DNA of 64,000 bases from Sipunculus nudus (Eukaryota > Annelida > Sipuncula > Golfingiida > Sipunculidae). Each line of letters starts with the position of its first letter. Position 1 is the first letter of the stretch. Below are positions 29,510-39,676 of this stretch, piece after piece. Under the pieces are notes generated by a model. That model did no database searches. It was given only the letters and a program-made list of their open reading frames with translations, and had not been told where the DNA came from. The position numbers and the translations under genes were made by a program. The stretch covers positions 18,880,979 through 18,944,978 of the forward strand of contig CM049321.1 of NCBI GenBank assembly GCA_026874595.1, read 5' to 3'.

Positions 29510-30240
29510 TTCAAACTATAAATCTCCGACACAACTCTTTCCAAGCCAGCTGGATCATAAAACGCAGAAACATTAATATCATTTATATTTCTTAAAATAA
29601 AAACCAAACGTAACCATCTTTGAATGACACATTAATGATATGAAACATTTACAGTTCCAATTATTCTAGGTAATCATTATCGTTGGTTGAGCATAATTTA
29701 TCTAATTTGGTGTAGAATGCAAATTTCACTAATAGTCCGAACAATAAAAACAGAGACAAAATCGAAGGAAGTTATATATTTAATTAAATAATCAAATAAA
29801 TAACCCTTCACTTGAAATGTTATCATCACATTTCCATGTGAAACCAATGTCACCGTGTGGGCAAAATGTTTTCATTCTTTTCTATGATTCAGACTTTATT
29901 AATGGAGTTAATAACCAAACAAACAAACGTACATGGGTATTGATGTACAGAAAGCATTGTTTAGCAAATTGGTATAACATCTGGTGTCATTTTAGCTACC
30001 TTCTACAAAATGTATATGAATTACATTAATCACGCAATTGTTCCTAATGGTATAAAGTTAATATCATGTACAATCAGGCCGTGGACGGGAATCCAGATTG
30101 AAATAACCATCTATCAATGTTATGTCAAATGTGTTTGACAATCGTGGCTCTTCAACTGTTCTCTATGGATGCTCTGGCTATTTCCAGTTTTCATTACAAT
30201 AGAAATATACATGTGCAACTGCTATATAACTTGAATAATA

Positions 30241-32469
30241 TTTATCTTGTTGGAATCAGATTGAATAAACTACATCTAAAAGAAAAAAAGATATGTATAA
30301 ATATATTATACATATATATTATATCATTTATTTTAACCTAGATATACAATATGATATGGTTTTGACTGGATGCACGAGCAAGATGAACTTTAAGATTCTG
30401 AAAAAAAATAAGTAAAAAAGGTATTTAGAAGGAAGTTGATTTACAGCTTTATCAGGTGTTACCTTCTTTCTTATAAACTGGAAGATCATCACAGTCAAGT
30501 GCTTTGTTGCACTTCCATTGCTGCTGTCATTGTAAATTAAATACATTTAAAAAAACTTTTAAAAATATACATCACGAATGGGACGGTTTTCGCTATTGAT
30601 GTTATCATTCAATGCAATTAATTGGGAGTTATAGTTAATAACTAAATTTTTACTGGTATTGCTAATCCTTATCTAAATATATTTATAAAATGTTTTTTTT
30701 TATAGACTGGGAGTAACAGAATAACTAAAGTACACATTTGATAAGTATAAAATAAACCATGATGCATTTACCTGTTTCTTGATTGAAGTGTTAAATGTTA
30801 AAAACGAAGGTAATGTAACAATATCCTAGGAGAAATAATTGAATAATTATCTGGTTTAACTAATTATCATAATATCTGGTGTGTCACCATGCTCCTAAAA
30901 AAAGTTTCAAAACCTGCGCTGGTACCATAGTCGATACAACAAAATGATCAGCTGGCAGTGACATAATATTTTGTGAGGGGAATATTATCGTGAACATATA
31001 TCTATGCAATTTTACTTCTTTAACGGAGAATTGCGTTTCCATCTTATAATATTTATATACTGTATAGGCGTATCACCGGAATTTAATCTAAATAAATACA
31101 CCATAATTCTGAAGAAGAAAAGACAGATTTCGCGCCCATTCATCCTATCGCTTTCTCAAGGGGGAAGAATTCCCGAACATAAGACATGACTTTGATCGAA
31201 CGATTTGAAAATGGCGTTGTGTTTTGTTTATTTGTTTCTAATCTTACAATCCATAATAAATTTCCGAGTTGTAAAGACTTTAAATCGAATAAGGGGTTCG
31301 ACTAAAAAGCCAAATGAAAGGTTTGTCTCTCTGCCCAACGCAAGTTTCAGATCTTAAACACTTAGTCACTCCTGTTTCATCAGATTTTTAACCCGTTCAT
31401 CTTACACACTTTCATTGCGCGGTTTCCTGTTTGATAAAGGACAGTGGAACTTTCTGATTTACATATTAGTAATGGTTTTGTAAACAACCATAATAATTAT
31501 TATATTAGTTTGCAATTAATGCATACCATACATTTAACAAAACAGGCATTATAACCTTCAAAATCCGTTACGTACCTACAGACTTCAAAGTCAGAGTAAG
31601 TGGCATGTTCCTTATATGTGGGATAATGTTTGGAAATGTATTTCATGCTGATAATTATTGTATTTACAAAAAGAAAACTATATTTTTGTGCAGGACTCAC
31701 TCTTGTCTAATGTTGATATGAAAACTAAAGTTATGGAACAAAAAAACGAAGGGCAGCGAAGCTCCCATCTATTTAATTTTGGAAACACCTTTTCTACTGA
31801 ATAAATGATCATGTATGTTTTTATTGTTTTCTTTCTTCTCCCATATCCATTTCTTATTCTCTTTGTCCATCTGTCTCTCTTAGATCATCTAGTTAAATGC
31901 CTCTCATTAAATGTTATGAAACTGATTAAAAAAATTTACACATCATATATATAACTCTAAAATGTTTTATAATGTATAGCCAGTAGGATTATATTATAAT
32001 TTACTCTCAAGGTTTGGGGTTTCAGACATATGACCGCAATGGAACACCCATTATCAAAAATAATTATGGTCATATTTCAATCCACACGTTAACTGATTTA
32101 CTGTAATGAATGTTTCACCTGAGAGCAGCATGTTCCTCATATTAAGAAAATTTTGCATGTATGCGTTTTTTTTTTTTCATAAGAGTCAATGCATTTAATG
32201 TAAGGTTTTAGGCAAAGAAAAACAACTGTTTTGCTTAAGTATAAGACAATCTCTTAAAAAAATAACCGATTCAGGATCATATTTATTAAATGTTTATTAT
32301 ATAAATAAAGTTCCACTTTATTTTACTAACAGCATCTCAGAAACCAATCAACCATATTTAATTCAATATATTACTTATAAAAGTCTTATGGATCGATGAA
32401 AAGTAATATTTTAAAAAAATAATAAATACTTTGTACATAACAGTCATTGTATAATGAAAGGGGGTAAGA
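30241..32469. other. No recognised feature
   Basis: AT-rich sequence between unit C and the tail exon of gene D. Short reading frames are present, but none shows a domain, conserved copy or convincing splice context. I see no transposon ends. Confidence 0.5.
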
Positions 32470-32987
32470 TTAATTAATCGCATCCGGCGATGGTGGAGGT
32501 TTTGGCAACCTTGGTCTTCTCATGCTGTTCTTTGTTTGACGTAAACGTTTGACCGCCCTCAGGTTTCTTCTCTTTGCAGGAAACTGCAAGAACTGATTGT
32601 TCTTAGCTTCAGGAGGTAGTCCTCGATCTGTGCGACCATTTCCTTCGATATACTTATGCGCAGCAAAGGGTAAGGAAAAGGGTAATGATTTTATTGCCGT
32701 ACTCCGCATTTGATACCTGAGATACATTTTATATATTTAGGTTAAATTACCGTAACATATTCTGTGTGTGACCTCTGAACGAGTGGAGTTCCACCATCAT
32801 CAAAAGTTTCCTATAAGATTTTATTATTATGCAAGATTATTTTAATTTAGTAGGAATCGAAGGATTTTAATGAAAAAAAAAGTCAGGCCAAAGTTAGTAT
32901 ATGTACAGAGAGCTGGTTAAATTACGAGAAAAGGATGTTGCATACACTCTGGCATTTCTGTCTTGGTCGATTTCAACCTGTAGAAAT

Positions 32988-32990
<3 letters not shown>

Positions 32991-33038
<48 letters not shown>
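32991..33038. repeat. (TA)n microsatellite
   Basis: TA tract between gene D tail exons. Confidence 0.9.
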
Positions 33039-33043
<5 letters not shown>

Positions 33044-33689
33044 CATTTAAAATACTTTGAAAATAATGCTTTACAGAAGCAGTACATTGGTGAAAGATGT
33101 TATATTTATTTTAAGGTCTGTCCATGTTAAATTCGAAATGATTGAAAAAAGTACCATGGTGTGTGCACCACTTGTGTTGATAATCCTAGGTTGCTGGCGA
33201 CTATGTTCTTTGAACTGCAAGGTTGTGTAGGCGCCTTCACTTTTTGATTCGTTGTCATTTTGAGATACCACATGTGGTCTTTAAAACAATACATTGAATT
33301 TGTTTTTTTTTTACTCCTTTGTCAAGATAATAATAATCAAGACTTTATTTTAATAAAACTAATTAGCATTAAACGTTGTAAGAATAGTGCGTGGCTGTAA
33401 TGCCTGATGATGCTGATGTCTTGATTATCATATTTTATTTCCGTAGCCAATATAACAGTGGTGTCCGGAAGTAATACAAGTACCTAGTTTCTGGCCAACT
33501 TTGGAAACTTATTCATTAATAAATTAATTATATAGATAAACAATCTTAAAGTGTTTAATATATAAATTAATATATATAAATTTCCCAAACATCTTTATTC
33601 TGTTTATGCTTAGTATAACACATCCAACAATTCGGAGAAAGCCAAAAAGACTACCAATCAGAGAAAGGATATCCCACGCTGCTGAGATA

Positions 33690-34150
33690 CATAAGATAAG
33701 ATGAGATTAGCCTTTATTCATCATGCAAGGCATGCCAACTTAGTTCACAAGCATTTACAGCACATATATAGACACCTAAAGGTATTGTACATTATAGCAC
33801 ATCACAGACAATTATAGCACATCACTGGCATTATATTAATTATATCACAAGCATTATAGCACTTCACAGGTATTATACATACGGAAGAGTGAGCTGATTT
33901 ATACTCCATAAAATATATACATTTCCTATATCACTTACATCACAGTGCTTTCTGTACCATTTAACAATCTAATACTAGTGGGTATGAAACTTTTTCTGAA
34001 TCGTGCTGTGCAGCAAAGTTCAGCCCTTAGTCTTTTTCCCGACCTCAGAGTATCATAAAAACAAGACAGTTCATGTGTAGAATCAGCCCTGATACACATA
34101 TAATGTAACAAGTATACACACGATTCATGCATTTTATTATTGCCAAGGAA
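33690..34150 (-). pseudogene. Possible LINE 3' end fragment
   Basis: The minus strand encodes CTARFRKSFIPTSIRLLNG, resembling the C-terminal end of some non-LTR retrotransposon polyproteins. On the plus strand the left edge is TAAGATAAGATGAGATTAGC, like the simple 3' tails of such elements. Short repeats of ATTATAGCACATCAC fill the middle. Evidence is thin and no catalytic motif is present. Confidence 0.3.
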
Positions 34151-34984
34151 AAAAAATGACCGATAATGGTATCAATGAGTTTCCCTTTCACTATTTTATT
34201 GAAAATATCTACGACGCATTATCTGCATCTTATCGTGGGCAAGGACAAAGTGACCATCAGTTTGTAAAATTTCTGAGATAATTATTTTATTTGATATTTT
34301 TTCGTATTATTATGTATGGGAAGTTTTGCAGATTAAAATAATCATTGTGATCTTCAAATAATAATTATTTTCTTACTTATTATAGAATATTAAAATGCTA
34401 CACAATTTATATCCCACCAATAGATGATTGATTGTCTTGTCGTCCACGGTGTCATCTTTTATCTTGAAAGCATAGACACGACACCCTCCGCGCTTAATCA
34501 GCAGCTTTCATTTACCGATTTTTGTTTGTGTGATACGCTTCAAACATACTTGGAAAATTTTCGAATTTTAGATAAATATATTTTTCATTCAAATAGAGAC
34601 CAGCATTTATCTTTCCTGAAATGGCAGATTTGTCTAAATAAATATTAGCTTTACTCTCATTTTCCTAATGTATCTGAAATGCAACATTGGCGTAGGGTTT
34701 TATCAATATGTAACCTACAGGTGGTTTCAAAATCTTTCTCCTGGATTTAATACATTTGGACTTCAGTTTACTGTCTGTGTTGTTGCAAGAACTTTCCACG
34801 GGAATGTCATTCTCCAAGAGTTTAAATTTAAAGGACTTATCGTGGTGACTGTATAGGTATTCAGGTATTGTACCATTATCTTTCTGAGTGATTGTATTCA
34901 CTTGTTGCTATAACGCTGTTTTACTGTATAATTGTATTGATTTAGTGAATTGTATTGTTAGGGTTGTTTTATGAATAAATAAAT
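34151..34984. other. No recognised feature
   Basis: Several short frames exist on both strands, including a minus-strand one at 34,665-34,901. None resembles the missing lectin exons or any family I know. Confidence 0.4.
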
Positions 34985-35380
34985 AAAATCCATGAGAAAG
35001 TCTTTGAAACTCTATAATTGCTGCTTTCGTCGGATAAGGTTCTAGAATCTGACACACGCTTCTGCGTCCGCTGGAATCTGCTCTGCTGTCTGCCCCCTGG
35101 TTCTAAAAAACAGCCCTTTATACACTTTCAGACCCCAAGCCGGGAATTTTCCACTTCTCGAACAGTCTATAAGTTCTTGCACGATACGCGTTTCAGTTAT
35201 CATCTAGAAAGACATAGCCGTGTGTCTCTACACATACCAGGCTCATCACGTCACCCACGACTAGACGTGAAAACCCAAGGCTCACATGACATCGAGAGTT
35301 CAACCAGTACGGAGTAAACATAAAATGTAACAACAAGACGAGTTACGTCCGTGTCACCCAATAAAAGAGCATCTGTAACA
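34985..35380 (-). mobile_element. Gypsy LTR in inverted orientation
   Basis: Reverse complement starts TGTTACAG and matches the plus-strand LTR pieces at 13,822 and 48,821, with GTGTATAAAGG as a TATA box and GGACGCAGAAGCGTGTG. It points opposite to the adjacent pol sequence, which starts within a few bases of its outer end. That arrangement cannot arise by simple insertion, so the element is rearranged. The inner boundary is approximate. Confidence 0.75.
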
Positions 35381-36110
35381 ACATGCACTTGTTAATGGTG
35401 TGTTTTCAGACAGGCACACTTCAGTTCCGCTTCACAGTATCCATTTAAAGTCAGATTTGATTTTTTGGGAATATTACTGTGGGCATAAGAACTACTTACC
35501 CTTTAAGGGAATTCAATGACTAGGCAATGATGTAGCAGGTGATAAAGTACAGCCTGTGCCAATATGACAGAAAAGCCGTCACCTGATCAGGACACTGATC
35601 CTGAAAATCAGGAAATTCCTGGTTTGTATCCTTCATGTGCTGTAACTAGATATATGGCCAAGAAAACACACATGAGGATAATGGTCAAGATAATAACACT
35701 CTAGGAGTCACTAGTGACTCATCTAATGACTCGCCCGTAGAGGATGCAGCATTCTCAAGGTCAGAACTTATGGCGGTACAGCATGAGGACCCTGATATTT
35801 CATGTTTCTTTCCCAGGGCAGTTTCTAAAGATGAGCTGTCACAGAACCCAGTTTGTTTCTATGTCAAAAATGGAGTGCTTATGCGTAAATGGCGAACACC
35901 TTATGTATGCGCTGATGATGAGTGGGCCATCAAACATCAAATAGTAATGCCCAAAAGCTTTCGCAGTGAAGTTCTAAGCATGCCATATGAGGCTTCTTTG
36001 TCTGGCAATTAAGTATAAATAAAACTTATCAGAAAGTTAGTACACACTTCTATTAGCCTTACCTCGGGAAAGATGTTGTAAAATATTGTAAATCAAGCCA
36101 TACATTTCAG

Positions 36111-37113
36111 ATGGTAGGCAAGCCCAATCAAAATCCTCCTAAGGCCCCACTTAGGCCTTTTCCTGCTTTTGATGAACCATTCAGTAGGATTATTGTTGAT
36201 TGTGTTGGACCACTGCCCAAAACAAAATCTGGACATGAATACTTGCTGAAAATTATGTGCACATCTGCCAGGTTCTCTGAGGCAATACCATTGCGCAAAA
36301 TTAATGCCAAAAGTGTTGTCAAAGCTCTGACCAATTTTTTTACAACTTTTGGTTTACCAAAATCCATCCAGTCTGACCAAGGGTCTAATTTTATGTCTGG
36401 CTTATTCCAACAAGTTATGCTTGAGCTAGGTATAAAACAGTTCAGCTCTTCGCCATACCATCCTGAAAGTCAGGGCGCCCTCGAGTGTTTTCACTAGACA
36501 TAAAAAAAATGACCAGAACTTATTGCTATGACACACAGAAAGACTGGGATGAAGGAATCCACCTATTGTTGTTTGCTGTCAGAGAATCCTTTTAAGAGTC
36601 CTTGGGTTTCAGTCCCTTTGAACTAGTTTTTGGACCCTCCGTTCGCGGACCATTGAAACTTCTTAAAGAAAACTATTGTGTGAAAATCCTGATTCTCTTA
36701 GTTTACTGCAGTATGTCTCAGACTTTCGCACTAGACTACACAAAGCTTGTAAGATTGCAAAGTCAAATCTAAAATCTGCATAAAGTAAAATGAAAACAGA
36801 GTATGACAAGCACACTGTAAGTAGGACGTTTGAGCCTGGTGAAAAGGTCCTTGCCCTACTTCCCATCCCTGGCAGACCCCTCCAAGCTAGGTATTTTGGT
36901 CCTTACATTGTTGACAAGAAAGTCAATGATTTAAATTACATTCTGTTGACACCAGATAGGCGTAAGAAGAAACAACTGTGTCATTTTAACATGTTGAGAC
37001 CATATTATGACAGAAATAGCTCATCAGATGTTCTACAAAATGTTACTGCTGTAAATTGTGTAAACACTGACCCTGACCCAGTTAAAGTAGATACTGATTG
37101 TAAGTTGACGTAG
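36111..37113 (+). pseudogene. Gypsy element 1 integrase
   Basis: The catalytic core is readable: D at 36,198-36,200 (IIVDCVGPLP), D at 36,375-36,377 (IQSDQGSNF) and E at 36,483-36,485 (ESQGALECFH), giving the DD35E spacing. The C-terminal domain carries the GPY/F module (ARYFGPYIVDKK). A stop follows the core and the frame resumes downstream. The zinc-binding N-terminus just upstream is mutated: HE..GH positions read YE..GN. Confidence 0.85.
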
Positions 37114-37149
37114 ACATTCAGTGTGGTACAGTACCATTAGAAAGCTCAG

Positions 37150-37941
37150 ACGTTCTTTAAAACCTTGATGCCAAAATGTCACACCTTACCGCAGAACAAC
37201 AACAAGACCTAAAGAACCTGCTGCGGAATTATGAACATTTGTTTAGTGACATTCCGACGCGAACTAACATGTTGTGCCATGACGTCGATGTTGGCGAGGC
37301 AAGCGCAGTCAAGCAACATCCAAACATCCATATAGACTGAATTCAGAAAAGCAAAAGTATCTACAGGATGAGATTCAATTTTTGCTGGACAATGATTTTA
37401 TTGAACCTAGTAACAGTAACTGGAGTTCACCATGTATTCTTGTGCCAAAACCAAATGGAAGTTACCGTATGTGCACAGATTATCAAAAACTGATCTCTGT
37501 CAGCAAGACTGATAGGTTCCCCATTCCGAGGATCAATGATTGTATTGATAGAGTCGGTAGCTCCAGATATGTCTCCAAGTTTGACTTGCTAAAAGGATTC
37601 TGGCAAGTTCCGCTGACAGAACGAGCGAAAGAAGTGTCCGCATTTGTGACGCCGCAAGGACTGTACCAGTATAAAGTTATGCCTTTTGGCATGAAGAACG
37701 TGCCAGCCACGTTCCAGCGCCTCATCCATATAGTTATCAAGGACATTCAGGGCTGTGACGCATATATTGATGACCTTATCGTGTACAGCGACCCCTGGGA
37801 AAAACTGCGGGTTCTTCGCGACCTCTTCGAAAGACTCAGTGATCATCAAATTAGCAAAATCTGAGTTTTGTCATGCACAGGTAACATTTTTTGGGTCATA
37901 TTGTAGGGCAGGGTCAGGTAAAACCTGTTGATGCTAAAATG
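37150..37941 (+). pseudogene. Gypsy element 1 reverse transcriptase
   Basis: After TAEQQQDLKNLLRNYEHLFS comes the palm: SNWSSPCILVPKPNGSYRMC, SKFDLLKGFWQVPL, YKVMPFGMKNVPATFQ and the YIDD box at 37,763-37,774. Near the end VTFLGHIVGQGQVKP-like sequence is readable after a frameshift. The thumb, connection and RNase H are missing. There is a TGA near 37,338 and a frameshift around 37,800-37,880. Confidence 0.85.
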
Positions 37942-37943
37942 GT

Positions 37944-37961
37944 TTGGGGCTCGTCCGGGAT
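37944..37961 (+). promoter_or_regulatory. Proline-tRNA primer-binding-site-like sequence
   Basis: TTGGGGCTCGTCCGGGAT differs at one base from the tRNA-Pro primer-binding site known from gammaretroviruses and some other LTR elements. It directly follows the truncated reverse transcriptase, a place where no primer site belongs in one intact element, so it marks a junction. Element 2 has a related but more diverged site after its LTR. Confidence 0.6.
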
Positions 37962-37999
37962 CGGCCCAGGATTTTCCCCTCATTTATTTGTCTTCGTAA

Positions 38000-38064
38000 C
38001 AAAATGGGAGTCTAGGGGTATGATTCTCGCTTGGGGTGCGAGTGGTCCCGGATTCGATTTATTT
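38000..38064 (+). tRNA. tRNA-Pro-like fragment, degenerate
   Basis: The D arm (GTCTAGGGGTATGATT), anticodon stem-loop (CTCGC-TTGGGGT-GCGAG, anticodon GGG) and first half of the T arm (GGTCCCGGATTCGA) follow a proline tRNA closely. The acceptor stem does not pair and the 3' half of the T stem is replaced by AT-rich sequence. It is a pseudo-tRNA or part of a tRNA-derived repeat, not a working gene. Confidence 0.55.
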
Positions 38065-39050
38065 AATGGTTTTCGAATATTATGGAACTGTTATTTATTA
38101 AATTTTCTGAAACAAATCAATTCAAAATAGAGCATTGAATTATAACGAAACATTTGTAATATAAATATTATGATTTTACACTAACATGATGGAATGGCAA
38201 AAAATTAAGAAGCCTAGCTGTATCAATACTTCCATCAAGAACGTGGGAACTGCTGTGGATATAAAAATCCAAGTTAATGTTCGCTGCGCACCATAACTCA
38301 GGTTCTTGAGATCTCAGGACTTTTCCCCCTATGTATTATTGATAGAAAAGGAATATCTGGCATAGATCTAACTACATGTATAATCAAAACGGGAACTGAA
38401 GATTTTTATATCGATTATTATTATAATTATTATTTTAATCATATTACATATCGCCGACAAGAGTTTTGTTTAAAACATTTTTGTGTGCATGGAAGTAATG
38501 TAAAATCTCCATACAAGTTTGTAAACATAAATGGTTGTTTTGTCCTGTGTTCTAGGCTAAGCTGGAAGATGGCGAGTTTGAATCTCTAGCGAGGAGCAGT
38601 GTGGGTTTTTATAGGAACCTCCTTCGGCGAATGCTCACCAAACTTAAAGGGAACGCTATACCTTCAGACGTGTTTCATTTGTAAACGAGAACTCCTTTGG
38701 AAGATCATCGGTTATAAGACACATCAATGTTTACAAATCAATGACCAACAGGTGCGGGAGTCACCACCCATAGTTGATAGGGGGATATATGTGATAATAA
38801 GCGTGATATACGTCCCTGTCAAGGATTAGGATACTAACATTGAATTCAGAAGATGGGTATATACTAAGTTAAGTAACATTAAAATGTAAGCAGCTACCGC
38901 GACTTTTTTCATCATTAAAAAGTGTTCGTCCTTGAATCATGGTTGCCTTATTTACATTACGACATTGTGCTATGATGAATGTTATCATGAACCTGGCACA
39001 ATAACACCAATTGTGTTTTATAAGGAAATGATACACTTCAGAATTTTTAC
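38065..39050. other. No recognised feature
   Basis: Between the tRNA-like fragment and the gene D CTLD exon. I looked for lectin exons 3-5 on the minus strand and found none. Confidence 0.4.
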
Positions 39051-39676
39051 AGTAGATTTCCTTAGAAGACCATTTCCATTTCTTGGTCACAAATTCTCCG
39101 AACCATACTTTATTCACTCCAAAACGTGTCATCATCTCACCTATTTGGTTCCGGGTTGCCTCTTGTTTAAGGACCGGTAGAGTTAAATTTCCGCGCCGAC
39201 ACATTTCCAAGGCGTCATAAACCGTTCCATATGATCCTAATAAAAACAGTATTGTTATACAACCAAGTCGAAAAGGAAAATAAATAGATGTATGAAGGGG
39301 GATTGTTTACTGGGATTAAATTAATTATGAATGCAATATTAAGCAAATAATGTCAAACATATACTGCAACATGAACAATAATGCCTGCTTCCTTTAGTCC
39401 AGATAGATATTTAACAAACAAACATTAATAGGACTTCAATTTATGTATTTTTGGTCATAATAAAATGTATTCGTTCAGGCTTTACTTGGTCTGAATGTTG
39501 TGTAGAAAGTCCATTTAAATGCATCTTTGACAGAATGAATGTTTTATGATCAAAATAAATCACGGATAGCAACATGAGGAACAAATTAAAACATAAAAGT
39601 TCTTACTCTGTTTTTGTGTGTAGCCCCTCAAGAACACCCTGGGAATTAAGATTATCAATAATAATATTCTTGACAG

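Larger units (their letters stand above)
23812..30240. repeat. Segmental duplication unit C
   Basis: Matches unit A from 2,523 to about 4,000 (tail exons) and from about 5,420 to 9,850 (ectodomain and 5' flank). The Tigger-like element of A is absent; a LINE fragment lies in about the same place. It lacks the 1-2,520 part of unit A. Confidence 0.85.
35387..37941 (+). mobile_element. Gypsy element 1: protease end, integrase, reverse transcriptase
   Basis: Order on the plus strand is the C-terminal part of protease with linker, then integrase, then reverse transcriptase. Integrase upstream of reverse transcriptase is the reverse of ordinary Ty3/Gypsy and typical of the Gmr1-type clade. Element 2 (48.8-52.9 kb) supplies the homologous 5' part (LTR, gag, protease, integrase). 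This copy has several stops, lacks gag and RNase H, and ends at a tRNA-primer-site-like sequence. It lies within gene D. Confidence 0.85.
32470..39676 (-). pseudogene. Gene D: fourth two-CTLD receptor paralogue, broken
   Basis: Recognisable exons: 39607-39676 (same 70-nt length as exon 1 elsewhere, but the ATG position reads CTG), 39051-39236 (CTLD1 first half: LEMCRRGNLTLPV, KKWKWSS), 33591-33681 (transmembrane, same 91-nt length: WDILSLIGSLFGFLRIVGCV), about 33169-33278 (SEGAYTTLQF) and 32470-32716 (basic, proline-rich end: RRPRLPKPPPSP). Exons 3-6 were not found, and a rearranged Gypsy element occupies the place where they should be. CTLD1 keeps its cysteine and WKW. It is the most diverged copy, so conserved tail residues carry weight. 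Without exons 3-6 or an ATG it is probably a pseudogene, unless CTG or an upstream exon supplies a start. Confidence 0.75.

Noticed and set aside
34665-34901. Minus-strand frame with cysteines, considered as a missing gene D lectin exon
   Set aside because: Cysteine spacing and surrounding residues do not fit exons 3-5 of A-C, and no splice sites fit.
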